A DNA stretch of 24,135 nucleotides from Microcaldota archaeon (GTDB lineage: Archaea > Micrarchaeota > Micrarchaeia > Micrarchaeales > CABMGC01), in contig JAJYFQ010000001.1 of assembly GCA_021785375.1 (NCBI GenBank), forward strand, positions 1 through 24,135. Direction: 5' to 3'. The notes under the pieces are model-generated. The model was given only the letters and a program-made list of their open reading frames with translations. It was not told where the DNA came from and did not search any database. A program made the translations under genes and the position numbers. This document shows positions 1-6,531 of this stretch, piece by piece (position 1 is the first letter of the stretch; each line of letters begins with the position of its first letter).

Positions 1-117
1 GAAGAAGATCAGGACCCTGTAGGTGATCATGTGGACGAGCGCCGCGTAGTCGAAACCGGCAAGCCTGAGGATGCTCCTCTGCCTTCCCCTTGCGTCGTAT
101 CCTTCCGTCGAGTCCAT
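1..117 (-). CDS. Partial N-terminus, probable succinate dehydrogenase membrane-anchor subunit
   Basis: Only the first 39 codons lie in the window and the gene continues off the left edge. The ATG overlaps the TGA stop of the flavoprotein gene (TGATG arrangement), which implies translational coupling in one operon. The visible peptide has a short charged start (MDSTEGYDARGRQR), then a stretch turning hydrophobic that contains a His-x-Ile-Thr motif (VHMITYRV). This recalls the HRITG region of SdhC-type cytochrome b subunits, where the His neighbours the haem/quinone site. The assignment rests mostly on its position directly after sdhA plus this short motif. It is not an SdhB iron-sulfur N-terminus, since no cysteine motif or ferredoxin-like start is seen. 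Identity is uncertain; the reality of the reading frame is well supported by the overlap. Confidence 0.5.
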   Translation of the reverse strand, partial: MDSTEGYDARGRQRSILRLAGFDYAALVHMITYRVLIFF

Positions 118-1859
118 CAATACACCCTCTTCTCCGGCTTCCACATGCCTATCCTCACCGGGATGTAGCCGATCCTTGTTCCGCGAATGCCCTTCTGCGC
201 TATGGTGTGCTTCAGATATCTTTCATCGTTCCTCTCCGGATACTCAAGCACATAGTGGGATCCCCTGCTCTCCTTCCTTGCCGCTGCGCACTCGGCCACC
301 ACGCCCGCGAGTTCGAGCATGTTCCCTATCTCTATCGCGTCGCGAAGGTTCGTGTTGTAAGTGTCTCCCTTGTCCTTTATGTAGATGTCAACGTACCTCG
401 ACCGCAGCTTCTTCAGGTCTTTTATCGCCCTATTCATTCCCGCAACCGTCTTGTAGACATAGAGGTTCCTGTCGAGCGTGGCCTGCATCTCCCTCATTAT
501 CTCATAGGGGTCCTCGCTGCCCTTCCCATCAACCATCCCTGCGATCCTGTCCTCCTCTTCCGCGGAGAGCCTCCCTGCCGTGTCCGATGCCACCTTCCAT
601 GCCCCTCTTGCGTGCCTCGCCACAGAAGTGCCGACTATCCTTCCCCAGACTGCACACTGGCTCAGCGAGTTACTGCCAAGCCTGTTCGCCCCATGTACGC
701 TGACGCACGCGCACTCTCCGACAGCCCATATGCCGTCCGCAACCTTTCCCGAAGGGCCGAGCATCTCATCCCCATAGAGGTTTGTGTGTATGCCTCCCAT
801 TGTGAAGTGGCTCGCCGGCCTTATCGGTATCAGGTCCTTGCTCGGGTCTATGTGCAGCATCTTTGTGGTCAGGTCCCTCACCATTGGCAGCTTCTCGTCT
901 ATCCTCTTCGAGTCGAGGTGCGTGAGGTCGAGGTGCACGTACTCGAGACCCGATTCCTTGTTCCTCAGCCCCCGACCTGCCTCTATCTCGCTCATTATCG
1001 CCCTCGCAACTATGTCCCTGGGTGCGAGCTCCATCTTGCTCTTCGCGTACCTCTCCATGAAACGCTCGCCCCTGGAGTTCCTCAGGTAAGCCCCCTCCCC
1101 CCTCGCCGCTTCAGTTATGAGTATGCCACTCGGTATCAGGCCCGTCGGATGGAACTGGACGAACTCCATGTCCTTGAGGGGCAATCCGGCCCTGTACGCT
1201 AGTGCTATGCCGTCCCCTGTGCTTGCGTATGCCGTAGTGGCGAATCCGTAGATCCTTGCAAACCCTCCGGTCGCAATGACGCACGACTTGGCCCTGAAGA
1301 GGAAGTGCCTGCCATCCCGCAGTCTTATTGCATGAAGCCCGACGAACCTGCCCCTGTGCACGAGCAGCGCCGTGACTATGTGTTCATGGAAGATCTCTAT
1401 GCCCTTGTGGAGCGTGATCTCGTCGTAGAGGGCGCGCATCATGAAGAATCCCGTCTTGTCCGCCGCGAATGCCGTCCTGGGAACCGACATCCCTCCGAAG
1501 GGCCTCTCGTTTATCCTTCCGTTCTCCTCCCTGTTCCACGGAACGCCGAGGCGCTCGAAGAACTTTATCTCCTTGGGCGCACTCTCGGCGAGCATCTGCA
1601 CCGCATCCTGGTCGGCGAGATAATCGGATCCCTTCACGGTATCGTATCCGTGGAGCGATGCCGAGTCCTTGTTCTCCTTCGGATAGAGGACTCCGGAGAT
1701 GCCGCCCTCGGCAGAGACCGAGTGGCTCCTCATCGCATGGACCTTCGAGACCAGTGCGATCCTCAGTCTCTCCCCGGAGGCCAGCTCGGCATGTATCGCG
1801 GACGTCATTCCCGCTATCCCGCTCCCAAGTATGACGACGTCAAAATCGAGGGTCTCCAT
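117..1859 (-). CDS. sdhA: Succinate dehydrogenase/fumarate reductase flavoprotein subunit
   Basis: Flavoprotein of complex II, oxidising succinate to fumarate (or the reverse) on the cytoplasmic face of the membrane and passing electrons to SdhB and the membrane anchor. The 580-residue length is normal for the family. Visible motifs: dinucleotide-binding GSGIAG near residues 12-17; RSHSVSAEGG at 44-53, whose His46 is the expected covalent FAD attachment site; FVQFHPTG at 233-240; EAARGEGAYL at 250-259; the catalytic-Arg region RDIVARAI at 281-288; HFTMGG at 351-356; and GANRLGSNSL at 390-399. All key residues seem intact. A TATA-like box about 28 bp upstream of the ATG supports this start as leaderless. 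The next gene overlaps its stop codon. An L-aspartate oxidase (NadB) is less likely, given the flavinylation His and the downstream membrane-type gene. Confidence 0.95.
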   Translation of the reverse strand: METLDFDVVILGSGIAGMTSAIHAELASGERLRIALVSKVHAMRSHSVSAEGGISGVLYPKENKDSASLHGYDTVKGSDYLADQDAVQMLAESAPKEIKFFERLGVPWNREENGRINERPFGGMSVPRTAFAADKTGFFMMRALYDEITLHKGIEIFHEHIVTALLVHRGRFVGLHAIRLRDGRHFLFRAKSCVIATGGFARIYGFATTAYASTGDGIALAYRAGLPLKDMEFVQFHPTGLIPSGILITEAARGEGAYLRNSRGERFMERYAKSKMELAPRDIVARAIMSEIEAGRGLRNKESGLEYVHLDLTHLDSKRIDEKLPMVRDLTTKMLHIDPSKDLIPIRPASHFTMGGIHTNLYGDEMLGPSGKVADGIWAVGECACVSVHGANRLGSNSLSQCAVWGRIVGTSVARHARGAWKVASDTAGRLSAEEEDRIAGMVDGKGSEDPYEIMREMQATLDRNLYVYKTVAGMNRAIKDLKKLRSRYVDIYIKDKGDTYNTNLRDAIEIGNMLELAGVVAECAAARKESRGSHYVLEYPERNDERYLKHTIAQKGIRGTRIGYIPVRIGMWKPEKRVY

Positions 1860-1883
1860 CCAGTTCCATATCTAAAGAAAAAC

Positions 1884-1890
1884 TATTAAA
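1884..1890 (-). promoter_or_regulatory. TATA-like box for sdhA
   Basis: TTTAATA on the minus strand, centred about 28 bp upstream of the sdhA ATG at 1859. Archaeal TATA boxes usually lie about 26 bp upstream of the transcription start, so transcription should begin at or next to the ATG (leaderless mRNA). Confidence 0.55.
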
Positions 1891-1891
1891 C

Positions 1892-1906
1892 GTTCACTGC
1901 GTGAAC
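1892..1906. promoter_or_regulatory. Perfect dyad, candidate operator between divergent genes
   Basis: GTTCAC-tgc-GTGAAC is a perfect 6-bp inverted repeat with a 3-bp spacer. It starts 1 bp upstream of the sdhA TATA-like box, in the position of the BRE element, and ends 17 bp before the TATA-like box of the divergent split-barrel gene. A further GTTC half-site follows (GAAC-agg-GTTC, 1903-1913). The placement suits a regulator controlling both genes, but no regulator gene is adjacent. Confidence 0.4.
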
Positions 1907-1923
1907 AGGGTTCCTGGTAACAG

Positions 1924-1932
1924 TTTATTAAA
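1924..1932 (+). promoter_or_regulatory. TATA-like box for split-barrel protein gene
   Basis: TTTATTAAA centred about 26 bp upstream of the ATG at 1954, predicting a leaderless transcript that starts at the initiation codon. Confidence 0.55.
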
Positions 1933-1953
1933 CCATGATATGCATATTCGATT

Positions 1954-2472
1954 ATGCCAAAGCAGTGCAAGTCGTTCGAGGAGAAGGCCGGTTCGATAAT
2001 AAAAGGGAACAATTACCTTGTTACCGCAACGAGCGACAAGAAGGGCAGCGTGTGGGCTGCCACGGTATCGTACGTCACCGACAGTGACTACAACTTCTAT
2101 TTCCTCTCCGCGGTTGACTCGCGCCACGCCGAAAATATATCTGTCAACCCTAAGGTCGCGTTCGAGGTATTCGACTCGAGGCAGCAAATAGGCAGCTCGG
2201 ACGGGGTACAGGCCGAGGGAACCGCAGAGCTTGTGGGCGATAAAGATCTTCCCAAAGTGATAGGTCTCTACTCAAACAAGTTCTTCCCCGGGTCGAAGGT
2301 CACTCCATTGGAGAGATACCCTCCTGAGAACTACAGCGGCGCCTCTGAGTTCAGGTTCTTCAAGATAACTATATCTGTGCTCTATGTCACCGGAGGCGGC
2401 ACCGCCCAGGGGGCGTACGAGCCTAACAACGAGAGGAGAGTGGAGATCGATCTCAAGCGCCTGCCCAAGTAG
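1954..2472 (+). CDS. Pyridoxamine 5'-phosphate oxidase-like FMN split-barrel protein
   Basis: A 172-residue soluble protein matching the PNPOx-like flavin-binding split-barrel pattern: an N-terminal helix (CKSFEEKAGSIIKGNNY), a strand pair (YLVTATSD, then VWAATVSYVTDSDYNFYFLS), the typical HAENISVNPKVAFEVFD segment, and an AEGTAELV strand. The family binds FMN (or F420 or haem in relatives) and covers pyridoxamine oxidases, flavin reductases and many uncharacterised proteins, so the exact reaction cannot be given. It is a single-gene transcription unit divergent from sdhA, sharing about 94 bp with a candidate operator. The start is supported by a correctly spaced TATA-like box. The next gene begins 83 bp downstream with its own promoter-like sequence. 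Confidence 0.8.
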   Translation: MPKQCKSFEEKAGSIIKGNNYLVTATSDKKGSVWAATVSYVTDSDYNFYFLSAVDSRHAENISVNPKVAFEVFDSRQQIGSSDGVQAEGTAELVGDKDLPKVIGLYSNKFFPGSKVTPLERYPPENYSGASEFRFFKITISVLYVTGGGTAQGAYEPNNERRVEIDLKRLPK

Positions 2473-2520
2473 CTCCTCCAAATAAGGGCAGTGAGCACGC
2501 TGGACGGGCTACGGCGATTG

Positions 2521-2528
2521 TAATTAAA
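2521..2528 (+). promoter_or_regulatory. TATA-like box for pilus ATPase gene
   Basis: TAATTAAA centred about 31 bp upstream of the GTG at 2556. A second AT-rich match (ATATAAAT, 2543-2550) is too close to either start codon to serve a start there, so the upstream one is preferred. Confidence 0.35.
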
Positions 2529-2555
2529 GCCTTTCTATCTGAATATAAATCGGCA

Positions 2556-3875
2556 GTGACCATGAAGGATGAGGACTTTTACGAACTGGAACTGAGCGTA
2601 TTCAGCGCACTCGAGGGCAAACTCGCTAACATGACCTCCCAGGGCGAGATAGATCAGTACGTGGAGCGGATCGTCAGATCTATCCATCCGACCATAGCGA
2701 AGGAGGAGCTCGACAGGATAGTAAGCGACGCAAAGACATTTGCCCCGATAGACAACTACCTGTCCGATGAGAAGATCGAGGACATAATGGTGAACAACAC
2801 CACCAACATATTCGTATACAACACCGACCTCGGAGACGTGAAGGTGCCGGAGGCTATAAAGGACAAGAAGGGGCTCGCGCTCTTCGTGGCAAAGATGAAG
2901 ATGTACAACACCACCTCTGCGGCAAACAGAAACATATTCGATGTCCATCTTCCAAACGGATCAAGGTCCAACATAGTTGATTCGCCACTGGGGCCGGACA
3001 TAACGATCAGGAACTTCAAGAACAGGGCGCTCAGCATAATAGACCTTATCAACGTAGGGGAGATGAGCTACAACCTCGCCGGAAGACTGTGGCTATACGC
3101 CGAGGGCCTGAGAGTAAGGCCGGCCAACCTGATGTTCGGTGGCATGCCCGCATCAGGGAAGACGACGCTGCTCAATGCGATGTTCAGCTTCTTCCGGCCG
3201 GAGACGAGGGTCGTGGTCATAGAAGACACGTACGAGCTTAACACCACGACGCAGGAGAACTGCGTGAGGCTCGAGACCAGCATAGACGTTACCATGGCCG
3301 ATCTGGTAAAGAACTCCCTGAGGATGAGGCCGGACATGATAATGGTGGGGGAGGTCAGGGGCGCCGAGGCGCAGGACATGATGACCGCGATGAACATCGG
3401 CAAGGTCGGCATGTGCACGCTTCATGCGAGCACCAGCAGGGACGTCGTCACGAGGCTCGAGTACGCGCCCATGAACATAGACAAGGAGATAATACCGCTA
3501 ATAGATGCCATAATAGTCGTGTCAAGGGTCAGCGAGGACAACAAGTATGCGAGGAGGATAACACAGGTCTCGGAGATATCCGGAATAGAGACCCAGGTCC
3601 TCCTCTCCGACCTCTTCACCTACGATTACAAGACGCACAAGGGCTCTGACATCCTACCCAGCATAACGTACAGGGACACGCTCTCGGCGCTCACCGGATT
3701 CCCTCCAAACCAGATCATACTTGAGGAGAGGCGGAGGGCTAAGATCCTGGAGAAGCTAAACGAGCTGGGGGTGAGGGATCTCGCCGCGATAAACGAGTAC
3801 TGCAAGGAGTACTATGACAATCCTGCTAAGGCGCTTGCGAAGATCGACCTCAAGAGCCTTGGAACCCTGGAGTGA
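2556..3875 (+). CDS. VirB11/TadA-type secretion and pilus-assembly ATPase
   Basis: Hexameric cytoplasmic motor ATPase of the type II/IV secretion superfamily, the kind that powers assembly of archaeal pili and archaella. In the 439-residue product: an N-terminal domain to about residue 160; Walker A GMPASGKT at 196-203; Asp box VIEDTYEL at 221-228; Walker B-region IMVGEVRGAEA at about 262-272; and a His-box CTLHASTSRDVVTRLE at about 287-302. These show an intact enzyme. Start is GTG at 2556 or ATG at 2562 (six bases later); both are compatible with the upstream TATA-like box. The next gene, 12 bp downstream, encodes a prepilin-like protein, so the two are probably co-transcribed and the pilin-like protein may be a substrate. 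No TadC/FlaJ-type membrane platform gene is adjacent, which is unusual for this family. Confidence 0.92.
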   Translation: MTMKDEDFYELELSVFSALEGKLANMTSQGEIDQYVERIVRSIHPTIAKEELDRIVSDAKTFAPIDNYLSDEKIEDIMVNNTTNIFVYNTDLGDVKVPEAIKDKKGLALFVAKMKMYNTTSAANRNIFDVHLPNGSRSNIVDSPLGPDITIRNFKNRALSIIDLINVGEMSYNLAGRLWLYAEGLRVRPANLMFGGMPASGKTTLLNAMFSFFRPETRVVVIEDTYELNTTTQENCVRLETSIDVTMADLVKNSLRMRPDMIMVGEVRGAEAQDMMTAMNIGKVGMCTLHASTSRDVVTRLEYAPMNIDKEIIPLIDAIIVVSRVSEDNKYARRITQVSEISGIETQVLLSDLFTYDYKTHKGSDILPSITYRDTLSALTGFPPNQIILEERRRAKILEKLNELGVRDLAAINEYCKEYYDNPAKALAKIDLKSLGTLE

Positions 3876-3887
3876 CAGGCGAGTAAG

Positions 3888-4877
3888 ATGGAACGTGCGA
3901 TATCTACGTCCGGGAACAAAGCACATCGCATAACGGAATGGCAGTCCGCAACGAGGCACCGGAACCTTTTGGGAAAAGGTTCATCAAAACAGCAGTCTGC
4001 AATGGAGTACCGGAACCTTTTGGGAAAAGGTTCATCAAAACTGCAGAGCGCAATGGAGTACCTGATGACCTATGGATGGGCCATTCTCATTATCGCGGTG
4101 GTCCTCGGGGTCCTCTACTACCTCGGCATATTCAATGGACAGAGTCTCACCCCGCGACTTCAGCCAGGTTCATGCCATGTCGCAAGGACAAGTGCGGGAG
4201 TGGAGAACTTCGGCGTATGCGCGGGCCTTCCGGAGTTCGTGGCGCAGTTCAATGGGGCGAGCAGCTACATAAATACTGGGACTTCATCTTTAGGGAGTGG
4301 AGCAGTCACAATATCGGAATGGATAAATGCGGCATCAGTCCAACAATCTGGAGGGGCAATGATAACAGACTCATTATATGGCGTAGGAACAGTTACATTT
4401 TGGTATAGTTCAGCAGTTGTAATGGGGTTTCGTGGGATCGCCCAATGGCAGACTCCGGCCCAGTCTATTAATGCAAATACATGGTACAATGTAGTTTTTG
4501 TTTATAATGGACAGGGTGCAGGCAGCGCTTCGAATATTCAAATATATATAAATGGCATTTCCCAAACCCTTTCAAATATAGGATCAGCAGGAGGAGCAAC
4601 ATATGATAATTATATTGGAAAAGATAGCAATACCGGTACACATTGGTTTTCAGGCTCTATAGCAAACGTCCAGATATACAACGCCTCCTTATCAGCCGCT
4701 GAGGCAAAGGCACTCTACATGGAGGGAATCGGCGGCGCACCCATAAAACCTGCCAATGTAGTGGGATGGTGGCCCCTCAACGGCAACGCCAACGACTATT
4801 CTGGAAACAACAACAACGGCCAGTCCGTGAATGTGCAGTACACGAACACCTGGCTCAGCAGCTACAGCGCGCCGTGA
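3888..4877 (+). CDS. Class III signal peptide protein with LamG-like domain (pilin/adhesin-like)
   Basis: A surface protein that prepilin peptidase and the pilus machinery probably process. Residues 53-82 form a class III signal peptide: QSAMEY, then LMTYGW and a hydrophobic helix (AILIIAVVLGVLYYLGIF). A LamG/concanavalin-like jelly-roll follows (QFNGASSYINTG, NTWYNVVFVYNG, GSIANVQIYNASLS). The C-terminus has VVGWWPLNGNANDYSGN. The leader is odd: QSA-type motifs occur at residues 19, 36 and 53, spaced exactly 17 residues apart by a 51-bp tandem duplication. The residue before the third core is Leu rather than the usual Gly. ATG 3888 follows the ATPase stop by 12 bp; ATG 4003 would give a normal short leader and is a serious alternative start. 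The middle (about 4262-4690) is much more AT-rich than either end. Confidence 0.8.
   Translation: MERAISTSGNKAHRITEWQSATRHRNLLGKGSSKQQSAMEYRNLLGKGSSKLQSAMEYLMTYGWAILIIAVVLGVLYYLGIFNGQSLTPRLQPGSCHVARTSAGVENFGVCAGLPEFVAQFNGASSYINTGTSSLGSGAVTISEWINAASVQQSGGAMITDSLYGVGTVTFWYSSAVVMGFRGIAQWQTPAQSINANTWYNVVFVYNGQGAGSASNIQIYINGISQTLSNIGSAGGATYDNYIGKDSNTGTHWFSGSIANVQIYNASLSAAEAKALYMEGIGGAPIKPANVVGWWPLNGNANDYSGNNNNGQSVNVQYTNTWLSSYSAP
3962..3982. repeat. Palindrome copy 1, 9-bp arms
   Basis: GAACCTTTT-ggg-AAAAGGTTC: perfect 9-bp inverted repeat with a 3-bp loop, inside the coding sequence of the prepilin-like gene. It is repeated identically 51 bp downstream. Confidence 0.85.
4013..4033. repeat. Palindrome copy 2, 9-bp arms
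   Basis: Second identical copy of GAACCTTTT-ggg-AAAAGGTTC. The two copies bracket the middle QSAMEY motif. No other copy was noticed in the window. Confidence 0.85.
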
Positions 4878-4895
4878 TGCGCTGGCACAGGCCGG

Positions 4896-6317
4896 TCAGG
4901 GTAACAGCGCCTTTTCTATTGCGTCAAGGTCAAACAGCATCACGCCCTCTGCCCTGGCCAGGTCCCTCATTCCGCTTGTGAATCCCGACCTGGAAAAGAG
5001 CGCATAGTGCTCCGTCCTCCTTCCGGCATGCCATTCCACGATTGCCGCCTTCCTCTTGAGATCGGCGTACACTGGCGTTCCAACCGCTTGCGTGCTCCAC
5101 TTGCACTCGCCGAAGAGTATGTCATCGGTCTTCTCGCCTATGGCAACTATGTCTATCTCCTCCTCGTCATCGCCGCCCTGTTTTGCGGGGTTCTTCCCCC
5201 ACCAACTTCCCACCGCGCGGGCAGCAAACGGGCAGGCGGCCCGAACCGCCTCCCTGCACAGCTTCTCAAATGAGTACGATACGATGCTGTTGAAGTCCGG
5301 CCTGACGAACTCGTCGTACACGAAGCCTTCCCTTCCCTCCTCAAGATAGGAGAGGTTGCCGTCGCACGAGCGGAACCAGAACCTGAAGAGGTTGTCCTCT
5401 ATCATGTAACGCACCTTCTTCGACTTCTTGAGGGTTGCAGGCATCTCCTTCGATACGAGGCGCAGGGACATCAGCGTCTTCAGGTACTTCGGCATGTCCT
5501 TCGCCGGTATGCCTGCCTTGCTTGCTATCTCGCTGAGCCTGGTTGACCGCGCCATTGCCTGCAGTATCCCCCTGTATGTGGAGATGTCTCTCAGCTCCTC
5601 GCGCAGGAGATACTCCGGCTCCATGTAGAGCCTGGAGCCCTTGGACATCACCTTGTCCAGGAGCTCCCTCTCCACGCTCCTTTCCCTGTCGACTGCAGTA
5701 AAGTATGCGGGCACGTTGCCGAAGAACGCATAGAGTTCCACGGCCTTGTGCATCGGCATGGGCTTCAGGTAGCCGTACACGTCCGCGAACCTCATCGGCA
5801 TGACCTCGAACTCGCCCGCCCTTCTGCCGTAGAGCGGCGCCCTGTAGCTGAGGGCTACCTCCTCCATCATGCTTATGCTCGAGCCGCAGAGCACAAGGAG
5901 CACATCCGCACCGGCAAGGGTCTCGTCAACGACCTTCTGGAAGACCGAAGGGATCGAATCATCCTTCTCTACGAGATAGGGGAATTCGTCTATCGCCACG
6001 ATCAGCTTTCCCTTCCCCTTCTCCCTCCATCTTGCGGATATGTACCCGAAGAGCTCGTAGAACGCAGAGACGTCGGGGGGAATGTCCCCGAAGAAATTGG
6101 CGCAGATCCTGGCCATCTCCTTTACGTTGGAAACGGTGCCCCGCTTGTCGCAAAGGTAGTATATGTGGGGCTTGTCCTGTGAGAACTGTTTTATGAGTTC
6201 GCTCTTTCCGACGCGCCTTCTCCCGTAGAGCAGCAGCATCTCAAGGCCCTCCCTGGCATATCCTGCATCCATGAACTGCAGCTCCTTTTTCCTGTTCCAG
6301 AAGTTTATCTTCTTCAT
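4896..6317 (-). CDS. AAA+ ATPase with C-terminal nuclease-like (DUF234) domain
   Basis: A member of the archaeal ATPase_2/DUF234 family. In 473 residues: Walker A GRRRVGKS at 32-39; Walker B LIVAIDEFPYL at 105-115; sensor-1 LVLCGSS at 141-147; a winged-helix-like segment near 258-290 (LSEIASKAGI, YLKTLMSLRLV); and a C-terminal domain with EIDIVA at 387-392 and FGECKW at 402-407. The last two match the acidic and ExK parts of a PD-(D/E)xK nuclease fold. The family is abundant in archaea and its cellular role is largely unknown; defence or DNA-repair roles have been considered. It stands alone on its strand, convergent with the LamG gene and separated from it by 18 bp. A TATA-like box about 24 bp before the ATG supports a leaderless start. 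All motifs appear intact. Confidence 0.9.
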   Translation of the reverse strand: MKKINFWNRKKELQFMDAGYAREGLEMLLLYGRRRVGKSELIKQFSQDKPHIYYLCDKRGTVSNVKEMARICANFFGDIPPDVSAFYELFGYISARWREKGKGKLIVAIDEFPYLVEKDDSIPSVFQKVVDETLAGADVLLVLCGSSISMMEEVALSYRAPLYGRRAGEFEVMPMRFADVYGYLKPMPMHKAVELYAFFGNVPAYFTAVDRERSVERELLDKVMSKGSRLYMEPEYLLREELRDISTYRGILQAMARSTRLSEIASKAGIPAKDMPKYLKTLMSLRLVSKEMPATLKKSKKVRYMIEDNLFRFWFRSCDGNLSYLEEGREGFVYDEFVRPDFNSIVSYSFEKLCREAVRAACPFAARAVGSWWGKNPAKQGGDDEEEIDIVAIGEKTDDILFGECKWSTQAVGTPVYADLKRKAAIVEWHAGRRTEHYALFSRSGFTSGMRDLARAEGVMLFDLDAIEKALLP

Positions 6318-6335
6318 GATTATCTCTTATATCCG

Positions 6336-6345
6336 AAATATATAA
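6336..6345 (-). promoter_or_regulatory. TATA-like box for AAA+ ATPase gene
   Basis: TTATATATTT on the minus strand, centred about 24 bp upstream of the ATG at 6317, consistent with leaderless transcription. Confidence 0.55.
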
Positions 6346-6504
6346 GAACCTATGGGACCAAAAGCCGGCGCATGCGCTTCGGGAAGGATCGCAAAAGTGC
6401 CCGGACAAGGCAAGCCACGAATCAGAGTGCAGCATCTCCGTGCCATCCGGTTTCTGCCACATCTGCCTCCGAACCGCATCTTTATTAATCTGTGCCGCGA
6501 AGTA

Positions 6505-6531
6505 GTAACAGTTCAAGATTTGTACGGTAAC
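6505..6531. repeat. IS66 terminal inverted repeat, left
   Basis: Begins GTAACAGTTCAAGATT; 20 of 27 positions match the reverse complement of 7958-7984. It contains the transposase stop codon (complement of 6513-6515). Confidence 0.7.

Larger units (their letters stand above)
3942..4061 (+). repeat. 51-bp tandem repeat (2 full units plus an 18-bp partial) in the prepilin leader
   Basis: Unit 1 is 3942-3992, unit 2 is 3993-4043, and an 18-bp third partial copy is 4044-4061. Each unit encodes QSA(T/M)(R/E)(H/Y)RNLLGKGSSK plus one residue. The second halves of the two units are nearly identical at DNA level, while the QSA-encoding halves have diverged, unit 1 most. Confidence 0.85.

Noticed and set aside
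90..1202. Long plus-strand open frame opposite sdhA
   Set aside because: It is the antisense shadow of a strongly conserved GC-rich gene, has low-complexity Arg/Pro/His composition, and resembles no family.
4879..4921. GCGCTG...CAGCGC inverted repeat followed by CTTTTCT as a terminator for the LamG gene
   Set aside because: The stem is only 6 bp with a 30-base loop, overlaps the end of the convergent ATPase gene, and has a weak T run; chance is likely.
6346..6504. Possible small gene or RNA between the ATPase promoter and the IS
   Set aside because: Open frames here have no family-like sequence, no start signal and run into the IS end; no tRNA-like fold is evident.
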